Assembly (NCBI GenBank): GCA_050698355.1
Contig: JBOHBN010000325.1
Span: 1-37,675, forward strand
Reading direction: 5' to 3'
Source of the DNA: JBOHBN01 sp050698355
Lineage (GTDB): Bacteria; Actinomycetota; Actinomycetes; Streptosporangiales; WHST01
Length of the DNA: 37,675 nt
The position numbers and the translations under genes were made by a program. The notes under the pieces are model-generated. The model saw nothing but the letters and a program-made list of their open reading frames with translations. It was not told where the DNA came from and did no database searches. Below, piece by piece: positions 8,147 through 16,560 of the stretch (the first letter of the stretch is position 1; every line of letters starts with the position of its first letter).

Positions 8147-9016
8147 GTGACACAGACCCTCAGCCTCGATACCCCCGAAGCGACCCTTGCGTACGACGTT
8201 GGCGGCCCCCTGCCTCCGGCGGCTGGACGCCCGCCCTTGATGCTGGTCGGTGCTCCGATGGACGCCGGTGGCTTCGCCCCGCTCGCGTCTCACTTCGCCG
8301 ATCGCACCGTCGTGACCTACGACCCGCGCGGGCTCGGCCGCAGCGTCCGGCACGACGGCCGTACCGAGCACACGCCCGAGCAGAACGCCGAGGACATCCA
8401 TCGCATCATCGGTGCACTCGGCGCCGGCCCGGTGGAGATGTTCGCCAGCAGTGGTGGAGCCGTGGGCGCTCTCGCCCTGGTGGCCGCTCATCCCGAGGAC
8501 GTGACCATCCTCGTGGCGCACGAGCCCCCGCTGCTGACAACGGTCCCGGACGCCGACCGGGCCTTCGCCGCCGAGCGCGGCGTACAGGCCGCGTACCACG
8601 ACAAGGGGTGGGGTCCCGGCATGGCGGCCTTCATCGCCCTGACCTCGTGGCAGGGTGAGTTCACCGACGATTTCGCAGCCCAGTCCACACCGGACCCGGC
8701 CGGCTTCGGTCTGCCGGCGGAGGACGGCGGCTCCCGCGACGACCCACTCCTGTCGGGCGTCTCCAACGCCATCACCGCCTACCGGCCGGACTTCGACGCG
8801 TTGGCCTCGGCGCCGACCCGGGTGGTGATCGCGGTCGGCGCCGAGTCGCAGGGCGTGCTCACTGGGCGTTCGTCCGACGCGACCGCTCATGCCCTCAACC
8901 AGGAAGCCACCGTCTTCCCGAGTCATCACGGGGGATTCCTCGGTGGCGAGTTCGGCCAGGCCGGTGAGCCGGAGGCGTTCGCTGCGAGGTTGCGCGAGGT
9001 CCTCGACAGCCGCTGA
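8147..9016 (+). CDS. Alpha/beta hydrolase
   Basis: Alpha/beta-hydrolase fold protein, 289 aa from the GTG at 8147. It shows the core strand-turn VTYDPRGLGRS, a nucleophile elbow MFASSGGAVGALALVAAHP (S102 in the small-x-Ser-x-Gly turn) and a late histidine in FPSHHGGFLGGE as probable catalytic base. No signal peptide or membrane segment is seen, so it should be cytosolic. The start was chosen because homologues in my memory begin MTQTL-LDTPEATLAYDV; the frame is open upstream to 8078, but that extension overlaps the methyltransferase relic and reads as non-coding. No Shine-Dalgarno is visible. Decayed genes flank it on both sides. Esterase, lactonase or haloperoxidase-like activity cannot be told apart from sequence. 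Confidence 0.85.
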   Translation: MTQTLSLDTPEATLAYDVGGPLPPAAGRPPLMLVGAPMDAGGFAPLASHFADRTVVTYDPRGLGRSVRHDGRTEHTPEQNAEDIHRIIGALGAGPVEMFASSGGAVGALALVAAHPEDVTILVAHEPPLLTTVPDADRAFAAERGVQAAYHDKGWGPGMAAFIALTSWQGEFTDDFAAQSTPDPAGFGLPAEDGGSRDDPLLSGVSNAITAYRPDFDALASAPTRVVIAVGAESQGVLTGRSSDATAHALNQEATVFPSHHGGFLGGEFGQAGEPEAFAARLREVLDSR

Positions 9017-9099
9017 ACGCCGTGTGCGTGCTCTAGGCTGGACAGGAGGCACGGCGCACGGAGGCATGGCATGGTCTGCCGGGTTGAGGTCGTATCGGA

Positions 9100-9815
9100 G
9101 GTTGCCGACTTGCTCGAGGGCACCCGCGAGAGTGATCCGCTGGCTGCTCGGCTGGTCGACGACGCCTTGAGCGCGCTTGCGAGCGAGGGCGGTGCGGTAA
9201 CGTACGCTCGTCGCCGGGTATCGGCTGGTGCGCCGCGTCGTCGATGCGCTGCCGCGCCACGGCGGCCTCGTCTGCCGAAATGTAGCCGCCGAGGTCGGCC
9301 ATCCCGTCTTCCATCGCCTGCATCCAGGCGCTGCGCTGCCGGCGTTGCCGCCGGTGGCGTCCGGCTGCGCCGGCCGGATCGATAGTGTCGACGACCCGCC
9401 GCACCCGGGCGCGGAACTCGCCGATCGTCTGCTGCGGCGCGCGTGCCAGCACCCTGTCCTGGACTCGCCGGGCGTGGTCGTGGTCGAGCGGCTAGGTCTC
9501 GTCGGCCAGCACGCGCGCCTGCATGTAGGTGAACCGCCCGGCCGCGAGCAGGCCGAGCGTCTCACCGAACCGCCCGGTCAGTGCCCGCGCGACGGTGAGC
9601 CGGGAATGCGCGGTCGAGCAGGAGAGCCGCAGCGCGGCGGCGACCTCCTCGCGGGTCCAGTCGTCGGCGCAGGGCTGGTAGTAGTCGACCGCGGCCAGCA
9701 CCTGCTGCTTGCGCGCGGCCAGTGCCGCGTCGCAGCGCTCGTACAGCTCCAGCATCGCCAACCGCGACTCCGCGCTCACCTGCTGCGGGTCGACCGCGTC
9801 CAACGCCGCCTGCAT
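9100..9815 (-). pseudogene. DUF222 / 13E12-family HNH endonuclease remnant
   Basis: Reading from the ATG at 9815, MQAALDAVDPQQVSAESRLA through TREEVAAALRLSCSTAHSRL and GRFTYMQARVLADET is a typical DUF222 N-terminal region, as in the 13E12 repeat family of actinobacteria. An in-frame TAG at 9489-9491 breaks it. The same frame resumes with PLDHDHARRVQDRVLARAPQ and continues to about 9210, where the coding sense appears to move to another frame (ALARKRAQGVVDQ). No C-terminal HNH motif follows, so the gene is interrupted, frameshifted and truncated. Such genes are often multicopy and variable between strains. Stop-codon readthrough is possible but would not restore the missing nuclease domain. 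Confidence 0.75.
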
Positions 9816-9849
9816 CGCCGCGCCGGGCGGCAGAGAAATGCGCGGCGTA

Positions 9850-9898
9850 ACTTCTCACGATGATTACCGACTTCTCACGACCTGCAGGCAATGAGAAG
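9850..9898. repeat. Three phased CTTCTCA sites upstream of the DUF222 remnant
   Basis: ACTTCTCACGA occurs at 9850-9860 and again at 9870-9880, and its core is inverted as TGAGAAG at 9892-9898. Core starts are 20 and 21 bp apart, close to two helical turns, which is typical of operator arrays. The patch is clearly less GC-rich than its surroundings. It lies just upstream of the remnant's ATG (minus strand). Confidence 0.45.
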
Positions 9899-9900
9899 CA

Positions 9901-9930
9901 GGAAATGAGTTACATACCGTGATCATTTCC
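9901..9930. repeat. Short inverted repeat downstream of the osmC-like gene
   Basis: GGAAATGA (9901-9908) and TCATTTCC (9923-9930) form a perfect 8-bp inverted repeat with a 14-nt loop. It lies 16 bp beyond the stop codon of the OsmC-like gene and may be a weak terminator or an operator half of the neighbouring repeat cluster. Confidence 0.35.
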
Positions 9931-9946
9931 AGAACCCCCGCCGGCG

Positions 9947-10369
9947 CTAAGTGATGCGGGTGCTGACGGGCGTGCCGAGCTCGACGGTCCGCGAGACGGT
10001 GCACAGGCGGTCGTGTGACCGGGTGACCGACCGGGGAAGCTCCGCTCGGGCGTCGTCGCCGGCCGTCCCCTCAGGAAAGGTGATGTCGTAGTCGAGCGCG
10101 AGGTCGGTCAGGTGGTTGCCGTGCTCGTCGCGGACCTTCTCGCCGGCTGCCTCGACGCTGAACGCCTCGGGCTCGGCGCGTCTGCTCGTGATGAGGTCGA
10201 CGTCGACCGCCGAGCACGCTGCGAGGGCGGTGAGCAGCAGCTCCACCGGCGTGAAATCGGCGTCCTCGCCGGTGCCGGTGCTGAGCGTGCCGCCGCGCGG
10301 GTTGGTGGCGCGGTAGCGCCCCGTGCTGATGCGCTCGACCCGCACCTCGCGCCTGCCGCTATCGCTCAT
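9947..10369 (-). CDS. OsmC/Ohr-family protein
   Basis: OsmC-like protein of 140 aa; the family includes thiol peroxidases that reduce organic hydroperoxides. Two conserved cysteines are present: C52 in TALAACSAVDVDLI and C123 in HDRLCTVSRTVELG, the usual pair of the redox centre. The FTPVELLLTALAAC segment is the family hallmark. The start is set by a strong GGGAGG Shine-Dalgarno 5 nt before the ATG at 10369; a longer frame upstream is not supported. It is divergent from the D-aminoacylase gene with ~60 bp between starts, so the two may share a control region. Length is normal. Whether it acts as a peroxidase or belongs to the less defined YhfA-like branch is not clear. Confidence 0.87.
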   Translation of the reverse strand: MSDSGRREVRVERISTGRYRATNPRGGTLSTGTGEDADFTPVELLLTALAACSAVDVDLITSRRAEPEAFSVEAAGEKVRDEHGNHLTDLALDYDITFPEGTAGDDARAELPRSVTRSHDRLCTVSRTVELGTPVSTRIT

Positions 10370-10437
10370 GCTGCCTCCCATGCCTTCCGCAGAGCCTGCC
10401 GACCACCACCCTCGCAGGTTCTGGCAGGGTGATCCGC

Positions 10438-12012
10438 ATGGCAGCGCGCGCGTACACCAGGGGAGCCGGAGGCGACGTTCTGATCCGGGGTGGGGTGGTG
10501 GCGGACGGTACGCCGACCGCGCCGGCGCCCGCCGACGTGCTGCTCGACGGGGAGCGGATCGCGGCGGTCGAGCCGCCGGGAACGATCGCGACGGACGGTC
10601 ACGACGTGCTGGACGCGGACGGGCTCGTCGTCGCGCCCGGCTTCGTCGACGTTCACTCGCACGCCGACAACGCGCCGCTGCTCGATGAGGACGACACGAC
10701 GAAGATCCTGCAGGGCGTGACCACCGAGGTGGTCGGCAACTGCGGGTTCTCCCTCGCGCCGGCAACCCCGGGTCACGAGTCCGACCTCGCCGAGCTCACC
10801 GGCCGGATCTTCCCGCCGCTGGAGTGGCGCTGGTCGACGTTCGCCGAGCTGCTCGCCCGGCTGGACGAACGCGGGTACGTCACCAACTACGTGCCGCTCG
10901 TCGGGCACGGCACCCTGCGCCTCGCTGTCATCGGGCCGGACGACCGGCTCCTGAACGCCGACGAGCGCGCCCGCATGGGCGAGCTGCTCCGCGCCGCGAC
11001 CGACGCCGGCGCGTTCGGGCTGTCCACCGGGCTGATCTACTCGCCGGCGACCTTCAGCGACACCGCCGAGCTCACCGACCTCGCCTCGTACCTGCCCGAG
11101 GGCCGGTTGTACGCCACCCACATGCGCGACGAGGGCGCCGGGCTCAAGGCGAGCATCTCCGAAGCGCTGGAGATCGGGCAGCGCTCCGGCCGGGCCGTGC
11201 AGATCTCGCACCTCAAGGCCACCGGCCAGGGGAACTGGGGCGGCGTCGCCGCCGCGCTCGAGCAGATCGCCACCGCGCGGGCGGCCGGGCAGGCGATCAG
11301 CCAGGACGTGTACCCGTACACGGCATCGTCGACCATGCTCACCTCCCGGCTGCCGTCCTGGTTCGAGGATGGCGGGCACCACGCGATCCTCGGCCGGCTC
11401 GACGACGCCGACGCGCTGGCGCGGCTCCGTGCCGAGATCAGCCACAGCTGGGACCAGGTGCTCGTCGCCTCGACCGGCAGCCACGAGTTCGAGGGCGAGA
11501 CCATCCCGGAGATCGCCGAACGGCTCGACGTCGAACCGTTCGACGCGTTCGTCGAGGTCCTGCGCCGTGAGCAGCTGCGGGTCTCGGCGGTGCTGTTCAC
11601 CATGGACGAGGGCGACGTGGTGACCGGTCTCTCCGACGAGCACACCATGGTCGGCTCGGACGGACTTCCGCCCGGCGTCGGCGGCAAGCCGCACCCGCGC
11701 CTGTTCGGCACCTTCCCGCGCATTCTCGGCCGGTACGTGCGCGAGCGCCGGGTGCTCGACCTGGGCGTCGCGGTGCACCAGATGACCGGCCTGCCCGCCG
11801 CGACGTTCGGCCTCAGCGATCGTGGGCTCGTGCGGCCCGGGATGGTCGCCGACCTGGTCGGGTTCGACCCGCAGACGGTGACCGACGTCGGCGACTACCG
11901 CGACCCGGTGCACCCGCCGGAGGGCATCGCGTGGGTGATGCAGGCCGGCGCGCCCGCCGTACGCGACGGCCGCTTCCAGGGCACCCGCCGCGGCCGCCGC
12001 CTGGCCCCGTAG
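10438..12012 (+). CDS. N-acyl-D-amino-acid deacylase (amidohydrolase superfamily)
   Basis: Zinc amidohydrolase of about 524 aa that would release D-amino acids or related groups from N-acyl precursors. Metal-site motifs are PGFVDVHSHAD (HxH), the bridging cysteine in EVVGNCGFSLAP, YATHMRDEG, VQISHLKATG and the catalytic aspartate in MVGSDGLPPG, all in the order of D-aminoacylase. The C-terminal HPRLFGTFPRILGRYVRE and a closing beta-sandwich segment complete the family pattern. Start is uncertain: ATG 10438 has AGGG about 9 nt upstream, while an in-frame GTG at 10429 would add three residues. It is divergent from osmC and ends 9 bp before the convergent glpF. A dihydroorotase-like or other acyl-amide role is possible. 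Confidence 0.88.
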   Translation: MAARAYTRGAGGDVLIRGGVVADGTPTAPAPADVLLDGERIAAVEPPGTIATDGHDVLDADGLVVAPGFVDVHSHADNAPLLDEDDTTKILQGVTTEVVGNCGFSLAPATPGHESDLAELTGRIFPPLEWRWSTFAELLARLDERGYVTNYVPLVGHGTLRLAVIGPDDRLLNADERARMGELLRAATDAGAFGLSTGLIYSPATFSDTAELTDLASYLPEGRLYATHMRDEGAGLKASISEALEIGQRSGRAVQISHLKATGQGNWGGVAAALEQIATARAAGQAISQDVYPYTASSTMLTSRLPSWFEDGGHHAILGRLDDADALARLRAEISHSWDQVLVASTGSHEFEGETIPEIAERLDVEPFDAFVEVLRREQLRVSAVLFTMDEGDVVTGLSDEHTMVGSDGLPPGVGGKPHPRLFGTFPRILGRYVRERRVLDLGVAVHQMTGLPAATFGLSDRGLVRPGMVADLVGFDPQTVTDVGDYRDPVHPPEGIAWVMQAGAPAVRDGRFQGTRRGRRLAP

Positions 12013-12021
12013 CCGGACCCG

Positions 12022-12957
12022 CTACTCGTCGGCGGGTGCCGCCGCCTCGGGAGCTTCGGCCGTACGGGCGGCACGCTTGGCCCTGGCATGCAGGACGTCG
12101 CCGATGAACAGGTCGTACGCGAGTACCCCCAGCACACCACCGATGAACGGGCCCACGATGGGTACCCACCAGTAGTTGCTGTACCCGCCCGAGGCGCTCG
12201 AGCCGGGTAACGCCAGGTCACCCCACCCGGCAAGCCACGCGAAGACCCGCGGCCCGAAGTCGCGCGCGGGGTTGATCGCGTAGCCGGCGTTGGCGCCGAA
12301 GGTCATGCCGATCGCGGCGACCGCGAACCCGATGAGCAGCGGCCCCAGGTTCGCCGCGACCGCGGTGTTGCGGGTGTCGATGAGCGCGACGATGAACAGC
12401 AACAGCAAGCCGGTGCCGACGATCTGGTCGATCAGCGGTCCCGCGAAGCCATCGAAGTACGGCGCCGGGAACGTGGCGAAGATGGAGAAGCTCGCGATGT
12501 TGTGCCCCGGCGGCTTGCTCGCCTGCTCGAACGCGGTGATCGCGTCGTGGTAAACGGCGTATACGAGGGCGGCGCCGACGAAGGCACCGACCACCTGCGC
12601 CACGATGTACGGGCCGACCTTGTACCACGGGAACTTGCGGCGCACCGCGAAAGCGAGCGTCACCGCCGGGTTGATGTGCGCGCCGCTGACGCCGCCGGCG
12701 ACGTAGACGCCGAATGCCACCGCGAACGCCCAGCCCCAGCCGATCAGCAGCCAGTCGGCCGCGCCGAGGAAGAACGTGGTCGGACCCTCGGTACGGCCCG
12801 AGCCCGGCAGCGCCGCGACCGTCATCGCCACCGACCCGTCGCCGATCACCAAGAGCACGAACGTACCCATGAACTCCGCCAGGCACTCGCCCCACGTGCC
12901 CCCGTACCGCTTGAGGCCGGTACCTCGCGCCAACAACGGCGTGATCTCGGTAGCCAT
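12022..12957 (-). CDS. glpF: Glycerol facilitator (MIP/aquaglyceroporin)
   Basis: Membrane channel of 311 aa that lets glycerol into the cell by facilitated diffusion. Both pore half-helices are intact: SGAHINPAVT (NPA 96-98) and AGYAINPARDFGPR (NPARD 229-233). The aspartate after the second NPAR is the mark of glycerol-conducting members rather than water-only aquaporins. Six hydrophobic segments fit the fold; the loop around residues 140-170 is long. The ATG at 12957 has GGAGGTG 4 nt upstream, so the open frame extending to 13017 was not used. It is divergent from glpK over 240 bp that hold a candidate promoter and direct repeats, which points to joint control by glycerol or glycerol-3-phosphate. 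The C-terminal tail is charged and alanine-rich. Confidence 0.94.
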   Translation of the reverse strand: MATEITPLLARGTGLKRYGGTWGECLAEFMGTFVLLVIGDGSVAMTVAALPGSGRTEGPTTFFLGAADWLLIGWGWAFAVAFGVYVAGGVSGAHINPAVTLAFAVRRKFPWYKVGPYIVAQVVGAFVGAALVYAVYHDAITAFEQASKPPGHNIASFSIFATFPAPYFDGFAGPLIDQIVGTGLLLLFIVALIDTRNTAVAANLGPLLIGFAVAAIGMTFGANAGYAINPARDFGPRVFAWLAGWGDLALPGSSASGGYSNYWWVPIVGPFIGGVLGVLAYDLFIGDVLHARAKRAARTAEAPEAAAPADE

Positions 12958-12987
12958 GCCCACCTCCCGGCGCCCGGATCCTGATTC

Positions 12988-13017
12988 TTTGTACTCCCCG
13001 TGGCAGGGGGTGATCAA
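12988..13017 (-). promoter_or_regulatory. Candidate glpF promoter with overlapping TCACCC repeat
   Basis: On the minus strand TTGATC (13017-13012) and TACAAA (12993-12988) are separated by 18 bp, a reasonable -35/-10 pair about 30 nt upstream of the glpF start. TCACCC occurs twice around the -35 (minus strand TCACCCATTGATCACCCC, about 13007-13024), which could be an operator. Confidence 0.45.
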
Positions 13018-13097
13018 TGGGTGATTACAGCGGGCAACCGGCCGCGCGCGACTTTCGGTGGGCTTGCCATGGCCACGACGGTGGGGAAGAGGTACCG

Positions 13098-13162
13098 CCT
13101 CCTACGATCACGGGTGCTGGCGGCCTATCGCTTTCGTGTGTATCCCTCCTACGATCACGGGT
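13098..13162 (+). repeat. 18-bp perfect direct repeat in the glpF-glpK control region
   Basis: CCTCCTACGATCACGGGT occurs at 13098-13115 and again at 13145-13162, 47 bp apart, in the leader of glpK. Each copy contains TACGAT, which also fits the TAnnnT -10 pattern. Candidate roles are paired operator sites of a glycerol regulator or tandem promoter elements. Confidence 0.65.
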
Positions 13163-13197
13163 ACGGCTTGGAGCACGGGATGCGAGGAGGAACCCCC

Positions 13198-14715
13198 ATG
13201 GCGGACTTCGTGGGCGCGGTCGACCAGGGAACGACGAGCACGCGGTTCATGGTGTTCGATCACGGGGGCAATGAGGTGGCCAAGCACCAGCTCGAGCACG
13301 AACAGATCCTTCCGGAGGCCGGATGGGTCGAGCACAACCCGCTGGAGATCTGGGAGCGGACGAGCGCGGTCGCCCGCACCGCACTCGCGCGGGCCAACCT
13401 CAGCGCGTCGGACCTCGCCGCGCTCGGCATCACCAATCAGCGCGAAACCACGGTCGTGTGGAACCCCAAGACGGGCCGGCCGTACTACAACGCGATCGTC
13501 TGGCAGGACACCCGCACCGACCGCATCGCCTCCGCGCTCGAGCGCGACGGCAGGGGTGACGTGATCAGGCAGAAGGCCGGCCTGCCGCCGGCCACGTACT
13601 TCTCCGGCGGCAAGATCCAGTGGATCCTGGAGAACGTCGACGGCGTACGCGAGGCCGCTGAGCGCGGCGACGCGGTGTTCGGCAACACCGACAGCTGGCT
13701 GCTGTGGAACCTCACCGGCGGCACAGAGGGTGGCGTGCACATCACCGACGTGACGAACGCCAGTCGCACGATGCTGATGGACCTGGAGACCCTCGACTGG
13801 GACGACGAGCTGCTGTCGTTCTTCGGCATCCCGCGGCAGATGCTGCCGGAGATCCGCCCGTCCTTCGAGCCGAACTACTACGGCGAGACCCTTCCCGGCG
13901 GTCCGCTCGCGGGCGCGGTGCCGCTCACCGGTGACCTGGGCGACCAGCAGGCCGCGATGGTCGGGCAGGTGTGCTTCGCGCCCGGCGAGTCGAAGAACAC
14001 GTACGGCACCGGCAACTTCCTGCTACTCAACACCGGCGCCGACCTCGTCCGCTCGAAGAACGGGCTGCTCACCACGGTGTGCTACAAGTACGCCGACCAG
14101 CCCACCGTGTACGCGCTCGAGGGCTCCATCGCGGTGACCGGGTCGGCGGTGCAGTGGTTGCGCGACCAGCTCGGCATCATCGCCGGCGCCGCGGAGAGCG
14201 AGCAGCTCGCCCGCCAGGTCGACGACAACGGCGGTGTCTACTTCGTGCCGGCGTTCTCCGGGTTGTTCGCGCCGTACTGGCGATCCGACGCTCGCGGGGC
14301 GATCGTCGGCCTGTCCCGGTTCAACACCAACGCGCACCTGGCGCGCGCGACGCTCGAGTCGATCTGTTACCAGAGCCGGGATGTCGCCGACGCGATGACC
14401 AAGGACTCCGGCGTCGAGATCAGCGTGCTGAAGGTCGACGGTGGCGTCACGGCCAACGACCTGGCCATGCAGCTGCAGGCCGATATCCTCGGCGTGCCAG
14501 TGTCCAAGCCGGTGATCGCCGAGACCACGGCGTTGGGTGCCGCGTACGCGGCGGGCCTGTCCGTCGGGTTCTGGCGCGACACCGACGAACTCCGGGCGAA
14601 CTGGCACGAGGGGCAGCGCTGGGAACCGAACTGGTCCGAGGACCGGCGCGCGCAAGGCCACCGTGAGTGGCTGAAGGCGGTCGAGCGCACGTACGGCTGG
14701 GTCGACGTCGGCTGA
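13198..14715 (+). CDS. glpK: Glycerol kinase
   Basis: FGGY-family kinase of 505 aa that phosphorylates glycerol to sn-glycerol 3-phosphate with ATP. Evidence: the N-terminal phosphate-binding segment VGAVDQGTTSTRFMVFD, the substrate region GITNQRETTVVW and NAIVWQDTRT, the signature GNTDSWLLWNLTGG, the adenosine region TYGTGNFLLLNTG, and VDGGVTANDLAMQLQADILG near the C terminus. Length is typical. The start at 13198 follows a GAGGAGG Shine-Dalgarno; in-frame starts upstream (13000, 13069) would run through the promoter repeats and are rejected. It is divergent from glpF and precedes glpD by 78 bp, with a strong hairpin between them that may lower read-through or stabilise the glpK message. Confidence 0.97.
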   Translation: MADFVGAVDQGTTSTRFMVFDHGGNEVAKHQLEHEQILPEAGWVEHNPLEIWERTSAVARTALARANLSASDLAALGITNQRETTVVWNPKTGRPYYNAIVWQDTRTDRIASALERDGRGDVIRQKAGLPPATYFSGGKIQWILENVDGVREAAERGDAVFGNTDSWLLWNLTGGTEGGVHITDVTNASRTMLMDLETLDWDDELLSFFGIPRQMLPEIRPSFEPNYYGETLPGGPLAGAVPLTGDLGDQQAAMVGQVCFAPGESKNTYGTGNFLLLNTGADLVRSKNGLLTTVCYKYADQPTVYALEGSIAVTGSAVQWLRDQLGIIAGAAESEQLARQVDDNGGVYFVPAFSGLFAPYWRSDARGAIVGLSRFNTNAHLARATLESICYQSRDVADAMTKDSGVEISVLKVDGGVTANDLAMQLQADILGVPVSKPVIAETTALGAAYAAGLSVGFWRDTDELRANWHEGQRWEPNWSEDRRAQGHREWLKAVERTYGWVDVG

Positions 14716-14725
14716 GGTCAAACAG

Positions 14726-14771
14726 GTTGTCAGTGTCTCGTTGAGCCATAGCTCGACGAGACACTGACAAC
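14726..14771 (+). repeat. 46-nt dispersed hairpin, copy 1 (glpK-glpD)
   Basis: Arms of 21 nt (GTTGTCAGTGTCTCGTTGAG plus C, and the matching 3' arm) close on a CATA tetraloop at 14747-14750. All positions pair, with one T-G wobble, and one more G-C pair extends the stem outward. Copies of identical length, loop and ends lie at 28803-28848 and 30061-30106. Confidence 0.85.
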
Positions 14772-14793
14772 CCGTGGAAAGGGGAGTGAGCAG

Positions 14794-16560
14794 GTGGATA
14801 CGGGGGCGCTCTCGCCCGAGTACCGCAGCGCGTCGCTGGCGCGCATGGACGAGGAGGAGTTCGACATCGTCGTCATCGGCGGCGGCGTCGTCGGAGCGGG
14901 TGCCGCGCTCGACGCGGTGACCCGCGGCCTCACCGTTGCGCTGGTGGAGCAGCGCGACTACGCGGCCGGGACGTCCAGCCGGTCGAGCAAGCTGATCCAC
15001 GGTGGCCTGCGCTACCTGGAGATGCTCGACTTCGGCCTGGTGCGCGAGGCGCTACGCGAACGCGGCCTGCTGCTCCACCGGCTGGCGCCCCACCTGGTGC
15101 GCGCGATCCCGTTCATCTACCCGCTCGAGCACCGCGCGTGGGAACGCTTCTACGTCGGCACTGGCGTGCTGATGTACGACGTGATGAGCATGTCGTCGGG
15201 CAACGGGCGCGGCATCCCCAAGCACCGGCACCTCACCAGGCGTCAGGCGCTGCGCATGGCCCCCGCGCTGCGCGACGACGCCCTCGTCGGCGCCATCCAG
15301 TACTACGACGCGCAGGTCGACGACGCGCGCTTCACGATGATGCTCGGGCGTACGGCGGCGCAGTACGGCGGCGCGCTCGCCACCAGCTGCCGCGCGACCG
15401 GATTCACCCGCGAGGGGGAGCGGGTCACCGGCGTGCGCTGCCATGACCTGGAGGGCGGCGGCGAGTTCGTCGTCCGCGCCAGGCAGGTTGTCAACGCGAC
15501 CGGCGTGTGGACCGACGACGTGCAGGAGCTCGTTGGCCGGGGACGGTTCCACGTCCAGGCCAGCAAGGGCATCCACCTGGTCGTGCCGCGGGACCGGATG
15601 CACCTGGACACCGGGCTGATCCTGCGTACGGAAAAGAGCGTGTTGTTCGTCATCCCATGGGGCGCGCACTGGGTGATCGGCACCACCGACACCGAATGGA
15701 ACCTCGACAAGGCCCACCCCGCGGCGAGCGCGACCGACATCGACTACCTGCTCGAGCACGTCAACGCGGTACTGCGCTCGCCACTCACCCGCGCGGACGT
15801 CGAGGGCGTGTATGCGGGCCTGCGTCCTCTGCTCGCCGGCGAGAGCGAGCCGACGTCCAAGCTCTCCCGCGAGCACAGCGTCGCCCAACCGGTGCCCGGC
15901 CTCATCGTCGTCGCGGGCGGGAAGTACACGACGTACCGGGTGATGGCCAAGGATGCGGTCGACGTCGCCGCCCGCGGTCTGCCGGGCCGGGTGCCGGTCA
16001 CCGGCAGCGACCGCACCCCGCTGGTCGGCGCGACCGGCTTCACCGTCCGGTGGAACGAGCGGCTGCGGCTGTCGGCCCAGCACCGGCTGCACGTAGCGAG
16101 GATCGAGCACCTGCTGCGCAGGTACGGCACGCTCATCGACGAGCTGCTCGCGCTGATCGACGAACGGCCGGAGCTCGGCGAGCCGATCGACGGTGCCGAC
16201 AGCTACCTCAAGGTGGAAGCGGTGTACGCGGCGTCGCACGAGGGTGCGCTGCACGTCGAGGACATCCTCACCAGGCGAACAAGGGTGTCGATCGAGACCT
16301 GGGACCGCGGCGTGGAGGCCGCGGGCTGCGTGGCCCGACTCGTCGCGCCGATCCTCGGTTGGGACGCCGACGAGGAGGGCCGCGAGGTGGAGAACTACCG
16401 GCTGCGCGTGGAGGCGGAGCGGGCCTCGCAGGAGCAGACGAACGACCGGGCCGCGGACGCCGTACGCATCGGTGGGCCGGACGTTCGCGCGGTCGAGGAG
16501 GCCGACACCGTGGCCACGTCGACGGCGGCCAAGGCGGTCGAGGCGCCGAAACCCCGGTGA
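14794..16560 (+). CDS. glpD: Aerobic glycerol-3-phosphate dehydrogenase (FAD)
   Basis: Membrane-associated flavoprotein of 588 aa that oxidises glycerol 3-phosphate to dihydroxyacetone phosphate and passes electrons to quinone. The FAD fold is FDIVVIGGGVVGAGAALDA (29-36 glycines), followed by the family signature SSRSSKLIHGGLRYLE. Other hallmarks are VVNATGVWTDDVQ, SKGIHLVVPRDR, FVIPWGAHWVIGTTDTEW and VVAGGKYTTYRVMAKDA, then the C-terminal helical domain. The GTG at 14794 has GGGGAG about 7 nt upstream. About 50 residues after the core are an alanine- and glutamate-rich tail that looks disordered. It follows glpK in the same direction, and its stop codon is the first triplet of the next hairpin. 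Confidence 0.96.
   Translation: MDTGALSPEYRSASLARMDEEEFDIVVIGGGVVGAGAALDAVTRGLTVALVEQRDYAAGTSSRSSKLIHGGLRYLEMLDFGLVREALRERGLLLHRLAPHLVRAIPFIYPLEHRAWERFYVGTGVLMYDVMSMSSGNGRGIPKHRHLTRRQALRMAPALRDDALVGAIQYYDAQVDDARFTMMLGRTAAQYGGALATSCRATGFTREGERVTGVRCHDLEGGGEFVVRARQVVNATGVWTDDVQELVGRGRFHVQASKGIHLVVPRDRMHLDTGLILRTEKSVLFVIPWGAHWVIGTTDTEWNLDKAHPAASATDIDYLLEHVNAVLRSPLTRADVEGVYAGLRPLLAGESEPTSKLSREHSVAQPVPGLIVVAGGKYTTYRVMAKDAVDVAARGLPGRVPVTGSDRTPLVGATGFTVRWNERLRLSAQHRLHVARIEHLLRRYGTLIDELLALIDERPELGEPIDGADSYLKVEAVYAASHEGALHVEDILTRRTRVSIETWDRGVEAAGCVARLVAPILGWDADEEGREVENYRLRVEAERASQEQTNDRAADAVRIGGPDVRAVEEADTVATSTAAKAVEAPKPR

Noticed and set aside
13000..13197. N-terminal extension of glycerol kinase
   Set aside because: The frame is open, but it would cover the control-region repeats, and the start at 13198 has a strong Shine-Dalgarno and matches the family's N terminus.
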